From assembly GCF_037076565.1 (NCBI RefSeq), contig NZ_AP029028.1:4030001-4094000 (forward strand): a stretch of DNA of 64,000 nt, written 5' to 3'. Below the pieces are notes generated by a model that was not told where the DNA came from, did no database searches, and saw nothing but the letters and a program-made list of their open reading frames with translations. Shown here in pieces: positions 45,551 through 55,818 of the stretch (positions within the stretch are counted from its first letter, which is position 1; every line of letters starts with the position of its first letter). Both the position numbers and the translations under genes were made by a program. This stretch comes from Herbaspirillum sp. DW155. Lineage in GTDB: Bacteria; Pseudomonadota; Gammaproteobacteria; Burkholderiales; Burkholderiaceae_D.

Positions 45551-47182
45551 TCAGCGCTTCTTCATCAGCGAGCCGAGCACGCCACGGATCAGTTCACGTC
45601 CGACCTGTGAACCGATGCTGCGCGCGGCCGACTTGACCATGGCCTGCAGCGGCGAATCGCTGCGGCGGTTGCCGCCACCGCTGCCAAAAATGCCGCCTGC
45701 GGCATCCTTGAGCAGATCACCCAGCCCGCCGCCCTCGCCTTGTTGTGGCGCAGAGGGTTGCGGCTGAGGCGGCGGCATGCGCGTGCCGCCGCTCGGGCGC
45801 GACGTGCTGGCCGGGGCGGGGACATTGCGGCCGGCCGAGGCGCCCCAGGCATTGTCATCCACGGGCGCGGGCGCCGTTTGCGGCGCCGGGGCCTGCGGCT
45901 GCTGCACGGCACGGCCTTTCAGGCGTTCATAGGCCGATTCCCGGTCGATGGCCTGTTCATACACCCCGGCCACCAGCGAGGAAGCAATCAAAGCACGCCG
46001 CTCCTGCTCACTGAGCGGACCGATCTGCGACGCCGGGGTCAGCACGTAGCCGCGTTCGACCATGTTGGGGCGGCCCTTCTCATCGAGGAAGGACACCAGC
46101 GCCTCGCCCACACCCAGCTCGGTAATGGCCTGGGCGGTATTGACCAGGGGATTGGGACGGAAGGTTTCAGCGGCCGCCTGCACCGCCTTCTGGTCGCGCG
46201 GGGTGTAGGCGCGCAGGGCGTGCTGCACGCGGTTGCCCAGCTGGCCCAGCACGGTGTCGGGGATGTCCAGCGGATTCTGGGTGACGAAGTAGATGCCCAC
46301 ACCCTTGGAGCGGATCAGGCGCACCACCTGCTCGATCTTCTGCAGGAGCGGCTTGGGGGCCTCATCGAAGAGCAGGTGCGCCTCATCGAAGAAGAAGGCC
46401 ATCTTGGGCTTGTCCAGGTCGCCTACCTCGGGCAGGTGCTCGAAGAGTTCCGAGAGCATCCACAGCAGGAAGGTGGAATACAGGCGCGGCGCGTTCATGA
46501 GCCTGTCGGCGGCGAGGATGTTGATGATGCCGCGCCCCTGGGCATCGGTCTGCATCCAGTCCTCGATGTTGAGCATGGGTTCGCCGAAGAAGCGGTCGCC
46601 GCCCTGTTCATCGATGGCAATCAGCCCGCGCTGGATGGCGCCCACGCTGGCGGCCGAGATGTTGCCGTATTCGGTCTTGAACTGGGCCGCGTTCTCGCCC
46701 ACGTGCTGCAGCATGGCGCGCAGGTCTTTGGTGTCGAGCAGCAGCAGGCCATGATCGTCGGCAATCTTGAAGACCAGCTGCAGCACGCCCTGCTGGGTAT
46801 CGTTCAGATTGAGCATGCGGGCCAGCATCAGCGGCCCCATGTCCGAAACGGTGGCGCGCACCGGATGGCCCTGCTCGCCGTAGACATCCCAGAAGGCCAC
46901 GGGTGCAGCCGCCCAGGCCGGCTCTGGCAGGCCCAGCTGGGCCAGGCGTGCGGCGGTCTTGGGTGAGGCGCTGCCGGCCTTGCCCAGGCCGGAGAGATCA
47001 CCCTTGACGTCGGCCATGAAGACCGGCACGCCGATGTCGGAAAGCGCCTGGGCCAGCACCTGCAGCGTGACCGTCTTGCCGGTGCCGGTGGCGCCGGTGA
47101 TGCAGCCGTGGCGGTTGGCCAGTTGCGGCAGCAGGCACAGTGGCCCGCCTGAATGGGTGGCGATGGGGAGCGGATTAATCAT
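45551..47182 (-). CDS. yjgR: HerA-like ATPase, YjgR family (DUF853)
   Basis: 543 residues. Walker A is [12 protein letters not shown] at residues 29-40; Walker B is [16 protein letters not shown] near residue 265; [19 protein letters not shown] is the family sensor region. A Pro/Gln/Ala-rich linker (residues about 430-490) precedes a C-terminal segment [13 protein letters not shown]. The family resembles HerA/FtsK translocases but its role is not known. Divergent from yebC; 225 bp lie between. Confidence 0.9.
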   Translation of the reverse strand: MINPLPIATHSGGPLCLLPQLANRHGCITGATGTGKTVTLQVLAQALSDIGVPVFMADVKGDLSGLGKAGSASPKTAARLAQLGLPEPAWAAAPVAFWDVYGEQGHPVRATVSDMGPLMLARMLNLNDTQQGVLQLVFKIADDHGLLLLDTKDLRAMLQHVGENAAQFKTEYGNISAASVGAIQRGLIAIDEQGGDRFFGEPMLNIEDWMQTDAQGRGIINILAADRLMNAPRLYSTFLLWMLSELFEHLPEVGDLDKPKMAFFFDEAHLLFDEAPKPLLQKIEQVVRLIRSKGVGIYFVTQNPLDIPDTVLGQLGNRVQHALRAYTPRDQKAVQAAAETFRPNPLVNTAQAITELGVGEALVSFLDEKGRPNMVERGYVLTPASQIGPLSEQERRALIASSLVAGVYEQAIDRESAYERLKGRAVQQPQAPAPQTAPAPVDDNAWGASAGRNVPAPASTSRPSGGTRMPPPQPQPSAPQQGEGGGLGDLLKDAAGGIFGSGGGNRRSDSPLQAMVKSAARSIGSQVGRELIRGVLGSLMKKR

Positions 47183-47407
47183 GTCAACTCAGCCTTGAAG
47201 GCGAAAATCACGGGGTGGCGGTATGGTAAAATGCCCGCCCGATTATAGTCAGAACATGGCGGCAGGAAATGCATTATCGGTCCTGCCTGAGCCTGGTCCC
47301 CTTCTGCAGCGATGCCTTGCCCGCGCCCGCCGGTCTTGCCGGAGCGCAACATTGACTTGCGCAGACCGGGCGGTTCTGGCCTCACCATCTCGCAGGAAAG
47401 ATTCAAC

Positions 47408-48133
47408 ATGGCTGGACACAGCAAATGGGCCAATATTCAGCACCGTAAAGGCCGTCAGGATGAAAAGCGTGGTCGCGTCTGGACCCGACTGATCAAGGAA
47501 ATCACCGTCGCTGCCCGCATGGGCGGGGGCGATCCGGACACCAACCCGCGCCTGCGCCTGGCGGTGGACCGCGCCTCCGACGCCAACATGCCCAAGGACA
47601 ACGTGACCCGCGCCATCCAGCGCGGGACCGGCGCCCTGGATGGCGTGAACTATGAAGAAGTGCGCTACGAAGGCTATGGCATCAACGGCGCGGCCATCAT
47701 CGTCGATTGCATGACCGACAACCGCGTGCGGACCGTGGCCGAAGTGCGCCACGCCTTCTCCAAGTTCGGCGGCAACATGGGTACCGAAGGTTCGGTAGCC
47801 TTCATGTTCAAGCACTGTGGCCAGCTGATGTACGCGCCCGGCACCGATGAAAATGCCGTCATGGAAGCCGCCCTGGAAGCCGGTGCCGAAGACGTCATCA
47901 CCGACGACGAAGGTGGCATCGAAGTGCTGACCGGCCCGAACGACTTCGCCGCCGTGAAATCGGCCATGGAAGCCGCCGGCTTCAAGGCCGAGGTCGCCGA
48001 GATCACCATGAAGCCCTCCACCGAGACCGTGTTCGCGGGCGAGGATGGCGTGAAGATGCAGAAGCTGCTGGATGCGCTGGAGAACCTGGACGATACCCAG
48101 CAGCTCTATACCAATGCCGTGATCGAAGAATGA
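47408..48133 (+). CDS. yebC: YebC/PmpR family regulator or translation factor
   Basis: 241 residues from ATG 47408 (CAGGAAAG upstream). Diagnostic start [20 protein letters not shown] and later [20 protein letters not shown] and [19 protein letters not shown]. Family members act as transcription regulators, and some relieve ribosome stalling; both have been reported. It is 72 bp upstream of purD and probably co-transcribed. The frame open from 47312 is not used. Confidence 0.95.
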   Translation: MAGHSKWANIQHRKGRQDEKRGRVWTRLIKEITVAARMGGGDPDTNPRLRLAVDRASDANMPKDNVTRAIQRGTGALDGVNYEEVRYEGYGINGAAIIVDCMTDNRVRTVAEVRHAFSKFGGNMGTEGSVAFMFKHCGQLMYAPGTDENAVMEAALEAGAEDVITDDEGGIEVLTGPNDFAAVKSAMEAAGFKAEVAEITMKPSTETVFAGEDGVKMQKLLDALENLDDTQQLYTNAVIEE

Positions 48134-48205
48134 TTCACACGCATTGAAACGACTCGGACAACACGACACTTTCCGCCCCATTCGCCACTTTTATCTTCCT
48201 ATCCC

Positions 48206-49474
48206 ATGAAAATCCTAGTTGTTGGCTCCGGTGGCCGTGAACATGCGCTGGCCTGGGCCATTGCCAAGTCGCCGCGCATCCAGACGGTCTATGTTGCCCC
48301 CGGCAATGGCGGCACCGCGCTCGACGAGCGCCTGCAGAACATCGCCATCACCGATCCCGTGGCCCTGGCCGATTTCGTCGAGCAGGAGCACGTGGCGCTG
48401 ACCGTGGTCGGCCCGGAAGGCCCGCTGGCCGCCGGCATCGTCAACGTCTTCCGCGCCCGTGGCCTGAAGATCTTCGGCCCCACCAAGGAAGCGGCGCAAC
48501 TGGAAAGCTCCAAGGACTTCGCCAAGGCCTTCATGCAGCGTCACGCGATCCCCACCGCCGAGTACCAGACCTTCTCGGACGTGGCCGCCGCGCATGACTA
48601 CATCGCCCAGAAGGGCGCGCCCATCGTCATCAAGGCCGATGGCCTGGCCGCCGGCAAGGGCGTGGTGGTCGCCATGACGCTGGAAGAAGCGCATACGGCC
48701 GTGGACATGATGCTCTCTGACAACAAGCTGGGCGACGCCGGTGCGCGCGTGGTGATCGAGGAATTCCTGGCGGGTGAAGAAGCTTCCTTCATCGTCATGG
48801 TCGACGGCAAGAACATCCTGCCGCTGGCCACCAGCCAGGACCACAAGCGCCTGCAGGATCACGACCGGGGCCCCAACACCGGCGGCATGGGCGCCTATTC
48901 CCCCGCCCCCATCGTCACCCCGGCGCTGCATGCACGCGTGATGCGCGAGATCATCATCCCGACCGTGCAGGGCATGGCCAAGGATGGCATCCCCTTCTCC
49001 GGCTTCCTGTATGCGGGCCTGATGATCGACGCCGAGGGCAATCCCAAGACGCTGGAATTCAACTGCCGCATGGGCGATCCCGAAACCCAGCCGATCATGG
49101 CGCGCCTGAAAACCGATCTGCTGACGGTGTTCGAACACGCCGTGACCGGCACCCTGGACAAGATCGAACTGGAATGGGACCGCCGCACCGCGCTGGGCGT
49201 GGTGATGGCTGCCCATGGCTATCCGGACGAACCGCGCAAGGGTGACCTGATCACCGACATCCCGGCCGAGACCGCCGATTGCGTGACCTTCCACGCCGGC
49301 ACCGTCCTCAACGGCGACAAGCTCACCACCAACGGTGGCCGCGTGCTGTGCGTGGTGGGCCTGGGCGACAGCGTGAAGGTGGCGCAGAAGCACGCCTATG
49401 ACGCTGCCGACCTGATCCACTTCGCCGGCTCGCAGATGCGCCGTGATATCGGCTGGCGCGCACTCAAGCGCTAA
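48206..49474 (+). CDS. purD: Phosphoribosylamine-glycine ligase
   Basis: 422 residues. N-terminal MKILVVGSGGREHALAWAIA, ATP-grasp region KADGLAAGKGVVVAMTLEEA, and GPNTGGMGAYSPAPIVTP and LEFNCRMGDPETQPIM are the GARS signatures. Second step of purine synthesis. A good terminator follows. The gene start is fixed by the invariant first residues; the ribosome site upstream is weak (ATCCC), so translation may depend on its mRNA context. Confidence 0.97.
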   Translation: MKILVVGSGGREHALAWAIAKSPRIQTVYVAPGNGGTALDERLQNIAITDPVALADFVEQEHVALTVVGPEGPLAAGIVNVFRARGLKIFGPTKEAAQLESSKDFAKAFMQRHAIPTAEYQTFSDVAAAHDYIAQKGAPIVIKADGLAAGKGVVVAMTLEEAHTAVDMMLSDNKLGDAGARVVIEEFLAGEEASFIVMVDGKNILPLATSQDHKRLQDHDRGPNTGGMGAYSPAPIVTPALHARVMREIIIPTVQGMAKDGIPFSGFLYAGLMIDAEGNPKTLEFNCRMGDPETQPIMARLKTDLLTVFEHAVTGTLDKIELEWDRRTALGVVMAAHGYPDEPRKGDLITDIPAETADCVTFHAGTVLNGDKLTTNGGRVLCVVGLGDSVKVAQKHAYDAADLIHFAGSQMRRDIGWRALKR

Positions 49475-49502
49475 GCCGGGCCGATGCTTCAGCTGCACCT
49501 TG

Positions 49503-49543
49503 TCCCCCGCAACGCCGCGCGTGTTGCGGGGGATTTCATTTTT
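49503..49543 (+). terminator. Terminator after purD
   Basis: TCCCCCGCAAC and GTTGCGGGGGA form an 11-bp stem with a GC-rich loop, followed by TTTCATTTTT. Confidence 0.85.
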
Positions 49544-49668
49544 GGACGCTGGTGGCAACGTGGCGCCTTGCTGCAACAAAATGGCACCTGCGTAGCCTAA
49601 GCTCGACGGGTGTTTCAGGGCAGCATGCCACCCCGGAACCCGCATTCTCAGAAAAAAAGGACATATCG

Positions 49669-50499
49669 ATGCCAAGCCACCTGCTCAATTTTGAAACTTT
49701 GATCAACCTTTACCTGGTTCCCTTCGGCCTGAAGGTGATCGCCGCCATCGCCATCTGGGTGGTCGGCGGCATGCTCATCAATACCTTGTCCAAGGTCGTG
49801 CGCCGGGTGCTGACCGCGCGCCAGTTCGAGACTACCCTGGTCAACTATGCCAGCTCGGCCATGCACGTCATCCTGCGCATCCTGCTGGTGATGGGCATCC
49901 TGGAAGTGTGCGGCATCCCCACGACTTCCTTTGCCGCCATGATCGGCGCGGTCGGCGTGGCGCTGGGTGTGGCCTGGTCGGGCCTGCTGTCGAACTTCGC
50001 GGCCGGCATCTTCCTGGTGGTGCTGCGCCCCTTCAAGGTGGGCGACTACATCACCGCCGCCGGCCAGACCGGTACCGTCTCCGACATTGGTCTCGTGACC
50101 ACCATCATCACCACCGACAACAACCTGCGCGTGATCATCGGCAACAACAAGCTGTTCTCGGAAAACATCATCAACTACAACGTCAACGCCACCCGCCGCA
50201 CCGACCTGCGTTGCCAGATTGCCTACAGCGTCGATCCGCAGCAGGCCATCGCCAAGCTCAGCGAGCGCATCAATGCCATCCCCAACGTATTGCAGACGCC
50301 GGCGCCGGGCATCGTGATCCAGGAGTTCAACGCCACCGGCACCCTGATCGCCCTGCGCGTGCACGCGCCCACGCCCAATTTCGGCCAGGTCTACAACGAC
50401 GTGCAAAACGCCATCGCCGAGGTCTGCCTGAAGGAAGGCTGGCCGGCCCCCGCGACCTATCAGGTGGCCGTGCCGCTGGCTCAACCGCCGCAAAACTGA
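49669..50499 (+). CDS. mscS: Small-conductance mechanosensitive channel, MscS family
   Basis: 276 residues from ATG 49669 (AAAAGG upstream). Three membrane helices ([34 protein letters not shown]; the pore helix [25 protein letters not shown]) and the beta domain ([40 protein letters not shown]). Length is as for E. coli MscS. It opens under osmotic down-shock. Terminator downstream at 50516. Confidence 0.95.
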   Translation: MPSHLLNFETLINLYLVPFGLKVIAAIAIWVVGGMLINTLSKVVRRVLTARQFETTLVNYASSAMHVILRILLVMGILEVCGIPTTSFAAMIGAVGVALGVAWSGLLSNFAAGIFLVVLRPFKVGDYITAAGQTGTVSDIGLVTTIITTDNNLRVIIGNNKLFSENIINYNVNATRRTDLRCQIAYSVDPQQAIAKLSERINAIPNVLQTPAPGIVIQEFNATGTLIALRVHAPTPNFGQVYNDVQNAIAEVCLKEGWPAPATYQVAVPLAQPPQN

Positions 50500-50515
50500 G
50501 GCCAATGCCCCACAA

Positions 50516-50548
50516 GGCCGGTCCGGCACAGTGCACGGACCGGCTTTT
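50516..50548 (+). terminator. Terminator after mscS
   Basis: GCCGGTCCG and CGGACCGGC stem with a GCACAGTGCA loop, then TTTT. Confidence 0.8.
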
Positions 50549-50632
50549 GGCGCCCCAGGCCGGGGCGCTCAAGGTACAATGGCGGGTTGGAACGCATTTC
50601 CGTCCAGTAACCGTGCATCAGAGCGACCCGCC

Positions 50633-51553
50633 GTGACCATCCATTCCAACGCTTCCACCAACACCGCTGCCGTCAAGGCTTATCTGCAGGACCTGCAACA
50701 GCGCATCGTCGCGGCCCTGGAAGCCGCCGATGGCAAATCCTTCCTGTCGGACTCCTGGGAACGCCCCGAAGGCGGTGGGGGCACCTCGCGCCTGCTGGAA
50801 GAAGGCAAGCTGCTGGAACGCGGCGGCGTCGGTTTCTCGCACGTGATGGGCAAGAACCTGCCACCCTCGGCTGCGGCCAACCGTCCGCACCTGGCCGGGC
50901 GTGCGTGGGAAGCGATGGGCGTGTCGCTGGTGCTGCATCCGCGCAATCCCTACGTGCCGACGGTGCACATGAACGTGCGCTTCTTCACCACCCATGCGGA
51001 AGGCGAAGAAGCCGTCTGGTGGTTCGGCGGCGGCATGGACCTCACGCCCTACTACGGTGTGAAGGAAGATGCAGTCCACTTCCACCGCACCTGCCGCGAT
51101 GCGCTGCAGCCCTATGGCGAAGACCTGTATCCGCGCTTCAAGAAGTGGTGCGATGACTATTTCTACCTGAAGCACCGCAAGGAGCCGCGCGGGGTGGGCG
51201 GTATCTTCTTCGATGACTTCAACGCCCTGCCCTTCGAGCAGGCCTTTGCCATGCAACGCAGCGTGGGCGATGCCTTCCTGGAGGCTTACCTGCCCATCGT
51301 GGCGGCGCGCCGCGATACGCCCTATGGCGAGCGTGAACGCGACTTCCAGGCCTATCGCCGGGGCCGCTATGTGGAATTCAACCTGGTCTTCGACCGGGGC
51401 ACGCTATTCGGACTGCAGTCGGGCGGACGCACCGAATCCATCCTGATGTCCATGCCGCCGCTGGTGAAGTGGCGCTATGACTGGCATCCGCAACCGGGCA
51501 GCCCGGAAGCTGCGCTGTATTCGGACTTCCTGGTGCACAAGGAATGGCTGTAA
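50633..51553 (+). CDS. hemF: Coproporphyrinogen III oxidase, oxygen-dependent
   Basis: 306 residues from GTG 50633 ([10 protein letters not shown]), which gives the usual length. Signatures: [52 protein letters not shown] and [20 protein letters not shown]. It converts coproporphyrinogen to protoporphyrinogen IX and needs oxygen, so heme synthesis is aerobic here. First gene of a run in which hemF, nadD, rsfS and rlmH overlap end to end. Confidence 0.96.
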   Translation: MTIHSNASTNTAAVKAYLQDLQQRIVAALEAADGKSFLSDSWERPEGGGGTSRLLEEGKLLERGGVGFSHVMGKNLPPSAAANRPHLAGRAWEAMGVSLVLHPRNPYVPTVHMNVRFFTTHAEGEEAVWWFGGGMDLTPYYGVKEDAVHFHRTCRDALQPYGEDLYPRFKKWCDDYFYLKHRKEPRGVGGIFFDDFNALPFEQAFAMQRSVGDAFLEAYLPIVAARRDTPYGERERDFQAYRRGRYVEFNLVFDRGTLFGLQSGGRTESILMSMPPLVKWRYDWHPQPGSPEAALYSDFLVHKEWL

Positions 51554-52221
51554 TGGCGCCGCCTGCGGCGCAACGCTGCATTGCCGTGCTCGGCGGCAGC
51601 TTCGATCCGGTGCACAATGGCCACGTCCTGCTGGCCGAGCATTTCGTGCAACTGCTGCAGCCTGACGAGCTGCGCGTGATTCCCACCGGCAATCCGTGGC
51701 AGAAGCATGGCTTGCAGGCCACACCGGCCGATCGCGTGGAAATGGTCAGGCTGGCTTTCGACCGCCAGCAGGTGCCGGTGGTCATCGATGAACAGGAAAT
51801 CCGCCGTGCCAGCGCGACCTACACCATCGATACCCTGCGCGCCTTGCGCGCCGAGCTGGGACCGGAGGTCTCCATCGTTTTCCTGATGGGCGCCGACCAG
51901 CTGCAGCATCTGGATACCTGGCAGCACTGGCAGGAACTGTTCGAGTACGCGCATCTGTGCGCGGCCTCGCGGCCCGGCTTCGCGCTGGCCGATGCGCACG
52001 TGCCGCCGGCCGTGCGCGAAGAATTCAAGCGGCGCAGCGCTGCGCCGCAAGAGATCCGCAGCACCCCGCACGGATACGGCTACCTGGCCCTCGGGCTGGC
52101 GGTCGATATCTCATCGACTGAAATCCGTGCCCAGCTGCAACGCGGCATCCGACCCGATTCGCTGATCCCGGGCAGGGTGCTAGACTATATCGAACAACAA
52201 CATCTGTACCGAACTCAATAA
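51553..52221 (+). CDS. nadD: Nicotinate-nucleotide adenylyltransferase
   Basis: 222 residues from ATG 51553, overlapping the hemF stop (TAATG) with AAGGA nine bases upstream; the ATG at 51544 lies too close to that site. Motif LGGSFDPVHNGHVLLAEH and the C-terminal ISSTEIRAQLQRG are diagnostic of the nucleotidyltransferase fold. Makes NaAD in NAD synthesis. Its TAA overlaps the rsfS start. Confidence 0.96.
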   Translation: MAPPAAQRCIAVLGGSFDPVHNGHVLLAEHFVQLLQPDELRVIPTGNPWQKHGLQATPADRVEMVRLAFDRQQVPVVIDEQEIRRASATYTIDTLRALRAELGPEVSIVFLMGADQLQHLDTWQHWQELFEYAHLCAASRPGFALADAHVPPAVREEFKRRSAAPQEIRSTPHGYGYLALGLAVDISSTEIRAQLQRGIRPDSLIPGRVLDYIEQQHLYRTQ

Positions 52222-52982
52222 TGGACATCAAAAAACTGCAAACCCTGGTCGTGGACGCCCTGGAAGACGTCAAGGCCCAAGAAATCCGCATCTATGACAC
52301 CTCGCACCTGACCAGCCTGTTCGACCGCGTGGCCATCGCCTCCGGTACCTCGAACCGCCAGACCAAGGCGCTGGCCGCGTCCGTGCGCGACAAGGTGAAG
52401 GCCAAGGGCGGCAACGTCGTCAGCGTCGAAGGCGAAGACACCGGTGAATGGGTGCTGGTCGACCTGGGTGACATGATCGTGCACATCATGCAGCCGGCCA
52501 TCCGCACCTACTACCGCCTGGAAGAAATCTGGGGCGACAAGGAAGTCAAGCTGGGCGCGGCCAAGCGCACCGGCACCTCGGCTGCCGCCAAGCGCGCCGC
52601 GGCCGACGAAGCCCCGGCCCCCAAGACCCGCCGCACCCGCGCCCAGGCGGAAGCCGTCGAAGCCAGCCAGGCCCTGGATGACGACGAGGACGCACCGAAG
52701 AAGCCGGCCCGCAAGCCGCGCGCAACTGCCACCAGCACCACCGGTACCCGCGCTGCCGCAGGCACGACCCGCACCACCCGTACCACCGGCACCAAGACCA
52801 CCGCAGCCAAGACCACCACCACCCGTGGCACCGCTGCCGGCAGCAAGACCACTACCACCAAGGCCGGCACTACCCGCAAGGCGGCTGCGCCCAAGACCCC
52901 GACCGGCAAGACCGTGCGCGTGGCGCCCGCCAAGAGCGAGACCGCCAAGAAGCCGGCCGCCAAGCGTACCAGCAAGGCTTGA
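52221..52982 (+). CDS. rsfS: Ribosomal silencing factor RsfS with a long Thr/Lys/Ala-rich tail
   Basis: 253 residues; the family is usually about 105-140. Residues 1-115 are ordinary RsfS ([20 protein letters not shown], then [17 protein letters not shown], then YYRLEEIW). From about 116 the chain is low complexity: [20 protein letters not shown], then strings of [20 protein letters not shown], ending [10 protein letters not shown], resembling histone H1 or AlgP-type tails. The core blocks subunit joining in starvation by binding L14; the tail may bind nucleic acid. ATG overlaps the nadD stop. Confidence 0.93.
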   Translation: MDIKKLQTLVVDALEDVKAQEIRIYDTSHLTSLFDRVAIASGTSNRQTKALAASVRDKVKAKGGNVVSVEGEDTGEWVLVDLGDMIVHIMQPAIRTYYRLEEIWGDKEVKLGAAKRTGTSAAAKRAAADEAPAPKTRRTRAQAEAVEASQALDDDEDAPKKPARKPRATATSTTGTRAAAGTTRTTRTTGTKTTAAKTTTTRGTAAGSKTTTTKAGTTRKAAAPKTPTGKTVRVAPAKSETAKKPAAKRTSKA

Positions 52983-53452
52983 TGCAGCTGGTGATCGCTG
53001 CCGTCGGCCACAAGATGCCGGCGTGGATCGAGACCGGCTTTCAGGAGTATGCCAAGCGCATGCCACCGGAATGCCGGATCATCCTCAAGGAAATCAAACC
53101 CGTCGAACGCTCCGGCAGCCGCACGGCAGAAACCGTGATGGCGCAGGAGCGCGAGAAGATCGAAGCGGCGCTGCCCAAGGGTGCGCGCGTGATCGCGCTG
53201 GACGAGCGCGGCCGCGACTGGACCTCGGTGCAGCTGTCGCAGCAACTGGTGCAGTGGCAACAGGATGGACGCGACGTGGCCTTCGTCATCGGGGGGGCCG
53301 ATGGCCTCGATCCGGGCTTCAAGGCCGGTGCCGATACGCTCATCCGCATCTCCAGCATGACCTTGCCGCACGGCATGGTGCGGGTGATGCTGGCCGAGCA
53401 GTTGTACCGGGCCTGGTCGATCACGCAGAACCATCCCTACCACCGCGCCTGA
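52982..53452 (+). CDS. rlmH: 23S rRNA pseudouridine-1915 N3-methyltransferase
   Basis: 156 residues from ATG 52982 (TGATG with the rsfS stop). SPOUT fold: [35 protein letters not shown] and [20 protein letters not shown] with the C-terminal NHPYHRA are as in E. coli RlmH (155). Methylates helix 69 of 23S rRNA. Same transcript as rsfS, and the pair is conserved in most bacteria. Confidence 0.97.
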   Translation: MQLVIAAVGHKMPAWIETGFQEYAKRMPPECRIILKEIKPVERSGSRTAETVMAQEREKIEAALPKGARVIALDERGRDWTSVQLSQQLVQWQQDGRDVAFVIGGADGLDPGFKAGADTLIRISSMTLPHGMVRVMLAEQLYRAWSITQNHPYHRA

Positions 53453-53507
53453 ATCCGTCCACCGCCGGCCAGCCGCGCTGGATCCGGTCTTTGACATCCA
53501 TGGCTCA

Positions 53508-54122
53508 ATGAAACAAGCGGACCACAAAATCTATCTCGCCTCGAAAAGCCCGCGCCGCCGCGAACTGCTGCGCCAGATCGGCATCGATTTCGAACTGCTG
53601 CTCTCGGACAAGGAAGTCGACGAAAGCGTGCTGCCCGGCGAAGCCCCGCTGGACTACGTTGCCCGCGTCACCCGCGCCAAGCTCGACAGCGCCCAGCAGA
53701 CCATGATCCTGCGCCAGCTGCCGCACCGCCCGCTGCTCGCGGCCGATACCACCGTGGTGGTCGATGACATGATCCTGGGCAAGCCGGCCGATCACGATGA
53801 AGCCGTGCGCATGATCTCCCTGCTCTCCGGCCGCACGCACCAGGTACTGACCAGCGTGGCGGTAGGCGTGACGCACGGGGTGGATACTGACGTCTGGCAG
53901 ATCGTGCAGCAATCCGACGTCAGCTTCGCGCCGCTTGCCGAGCAGGCCATCGCGGCCTACTGCAATACGGTGGAACCCTACGACAAGGCCGGTGCCTATG
54001 GCATCCAGGGCCTGGCTTCGGTCTTCATCAGTCATATCGTGGGCAGCCATTCCGGTATCATGGGGCTGCCGCTCTTCGAGACGGCTCAACTATTACAACA
54101 AGCGGGGGTCCGCATCCTATGA
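53508..54122 (+). CDS. maf: Maf-like nucleotide pyrophosphatase (dTTP/UTP type)
   Basis: 204 residues. LASKSPRRRELLRQIGIDF, ADTTVVVDDMILGKPAD, LSGRTHQVLTSVAV and YDKAGAYGIQGLASVFISHI mark the YhdE branch of the Maf family. It cleaves noncanonical or excess nucleoside triphosphates. Its stop overlaps the rng start (ATGA). No own promoter is obvious between it and rlmH. Confidence 0.94.
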   Translation: MKQADHKIYLASKSPRRRELLRQIGIDFELLLSDKEVDESVLPGEAPLDYVARVTRAKLDSAQQTMILRQLPHRPLLAADTTVVVDDMILGKPADHDEAVRMISLLSGRTHQVLTSVAVGVTHGVDTDVWQIVQQSDVSFAPLAEQAIAAYCNTVEPYDKAGAYGIQGLASVFISHIVGSHSGIMGLPLFETAQLLQQAGVRIL

Positions 54123-55582
54123 GCGAAGACATCCTCATCAACATCACGCCGCAGGAGACGCGCGTGGCGCTGATCCTGCAAGGTGCCGTGCAGGAACTGC
54201 ACATCGAGCGCACGCTCTCGCGCGGCCTGGCCGGCAACATCTACCTGGGCAAGGTGGTACGGGTTCTGCCGGGCATGCAATCAGCCTTCATCGACATCGG
54301 TCTGGAGCGTGCCGCCTTCCTGCACGTGGCCGACATCTGGGAAGCCCGTCCGCACGACGGCCAGAACACGCCGGCCATTCCCATCGAGAAACTGCTGCAC
54401 GATGGCCAGACCATCACGGTGCAGGTCATCAAGGACCCCATCGGCACCAAGGGAGCGCGGCTTTCCACGCAGATCTCCATTGCCGGGCGCATGCTGGTCT
54501 ACCTGCCGCAGGACAAGCACATCGGCATCTCCCAGCGCATCGAGAATGAAGCCGAGCGCGAACTCTTGCGCAGCAAGGTGCAGGCGCTGCTGCCGCCGGA
54601 AGAAAAAGGCGGCTTCATCATCCGCACCATGGCCGAGGATGCCTCGGACACCGACCTGCAGATGGACGTGGAATACCTGCGCACCACCTGGGCCACCATC
54701 ATCAAGCAGGCCAAGACCAAGCCGGCGCCCACGCTGCTGCATCAGGATCTGTCGCTGGCGCAGCGGGTGCTGCGTGATTTCGTCTCCGACCACACCGCCA
54801 CCATCCAGGTCGATTCGCGCGAAAACTTCCACATGCTGCAGGAGTTCGGCGCCATCTATACGCCCTCGGTGCTGCCCAAGCTGATGCATTATCGCGGCGA
54901 ACGCCCGCTGTTCGACCTGTATGGGGTGGAAGAAGAAATCGAGCGTGCCCTGGGCCGCCGTGTGGACCTGAAGTCGGGTGGCTACCTGATCGTCGACCAG
55001 ACCGAGGCGATGACCACCATTGACGTCAACACCGGCAGCTTCGTCAACGGCCGCAACTTCGACGACACCATCTTCAAGACCAACCTCGAAGCAGCGCACG
55101 CCATCGCCCGCCAGCTGCGGCTGCGCAACCTGGGCGGCATCATCATCCTGGACTTCATCGATATGGAGAGCACGGAGCATCGCCAGGCCGTGCTGGCCGA
55201 GCTGGGCAAGGCTTTGCAGCGCGACCGTACCAAGATTTCGGTGTCGGGCTTTTCCACGCTGGGCCTGGTGGAAATGACCCGCAAGCGCACCCGCGAATCG
55301 CTGGCCCACATCCTCTGCGAGACCTGCCCGGCCTGCAAGGGTCGTGGCCAGGTCAAGACGCCGCGCACGGTGTGCTACGAGATCCTGCGCGAGGTCATGC
55401 GCGAAGCCAAGCAGTTCAATCCGCGCGAATTCCGCATCCTGGCCTCGCAGGTGGTGGTGGACATGTTCCTGGAAGAAGAATCTCAACACCTGGCCATGCT
55501 GGGCGATTTCATTGGCAAGCCGGTGTCGCTGCAGGTGCAGAGTGATTACCAGCAGGAGCAGTACGACATCATCCTCATGTAA
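54119..55582 (+). CDS. rng: Ribonuclease G
   Basis: 487 residues, normal for RNase G rather than the longer RNase E. N-terminal S1 domain (GNIYLGKVVRVLPGMQSAFI), catalytic DNase-I-like region (MTTIDVNTGSFVNGRNFDDT, IIILDFIDMESTEHR) and the zinc-link CETCPACKGRG. Processes 5' monophosphate RNA, including 16S rRNA. It ends the hemF to rng run. The gene pair maf-rng is also found together in E. coli. Confidence 0.97.
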   Translation: MSEDILINITPQETRVALILQGAVQELHIERTLSRGLAGNIYLGKVVRVLPGMQSAFIDIGLERAAFLHVADIWEARPHDGQNTPAIPIEKLLHDGQTITVQVIKDPIGTKGARLSTQISIAGRMLVYLPQDKHIGISQRIENEAERELLRSKVQALLPPEEKGGFIIRTMAEDASDTDLQMDVEYLRTTWATIIKQAKTKPAPTLLHQDLSLAQRVLRDFVSDHTATIQVDSRENFHMLQEFGAIYTPSVLPKLMHYRGERPLFDLYGVEEEIERALGRRVDLKSGGYLIVDQTEAMTTIDVNTGSFVNGRNFDDTIFKTNLEAAHAIARQLRLRNLGGIIILDFIDMESTEHRQAVLAELGKALQRDRTKISVSGFSTLGLVEMTRKRTRESLAHILCETCPACKGRGQVKTPRTVCYEILREVMREAKQFNPREFRILASQVVVDMFLEEESQHLAMLGDFIGKPVSLQVQSDYQQEQYDIILM

Positions 55583-55610
55583 ATCGGCGTAAATGATTAC
55601 CGTGGGGACA

Positions 55611-55631
55611 GTGTGAATTCAGAATTTACAC
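55611..55631. repeat. Near-perfect 21-bp palindrome downstream of rng
   Basis: GTGTGAATTC-A-GAATTTACAC has one mismatch per arm pair. Preceded by TGGGGACA. This kind of sequence is, to my memory, common beside REP-associated transposases or IS ends in betaproteobacteria. No transposase is left here. Confidence 0.45.
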
Positions 55632-55753
55632 TTCACGGAATCAAGACGGGAACTAACTGACCGTAATAGCAATATGAAGGTCCGCTGAAGTCGAGGATGA
55701 CTTGGCAACTTAAAACAAGCTGATAAAAATAGATTGGTCGTTGGAGGGGGGGC

Positions 55754-55798
55754 ATGAACGAGTTCAAGCCAAGTCCATCGAACAATCTGGCCGCATAG
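55754..55798 (+). CDS. Possible 14-residue leader peptide upstream of the ligase gene
   Basis: ATG 55754 follows GGAGGGGGG and encodes MNEFKPSPSNNLAA then TAG. It is in a different frame from the ligase, whose ATG is 21 bp after this stop and which lacks a good ribosome site of its own. It may be a coupled uORF, or the remnant start of a lost gene. Confidence 0.35.
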   Translation: MNEFKPSPSNNLAA

Positions 55799-55818
55799 AA
55801 CAATACGCCTCGTCCATC

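Noticed and set aside
48215..49675. A 486-codon minus-strand frame
   Set aside because: Antisense of purD; purD signatures are intact on the plus strand.
52700..52980. Sequencing or frameshift artefact as cause of the RsfS tail
   Set aside because: The frame stays open with consistent codon use to a stop that overlaps the rlmH ATG, as expected of an intact operon.
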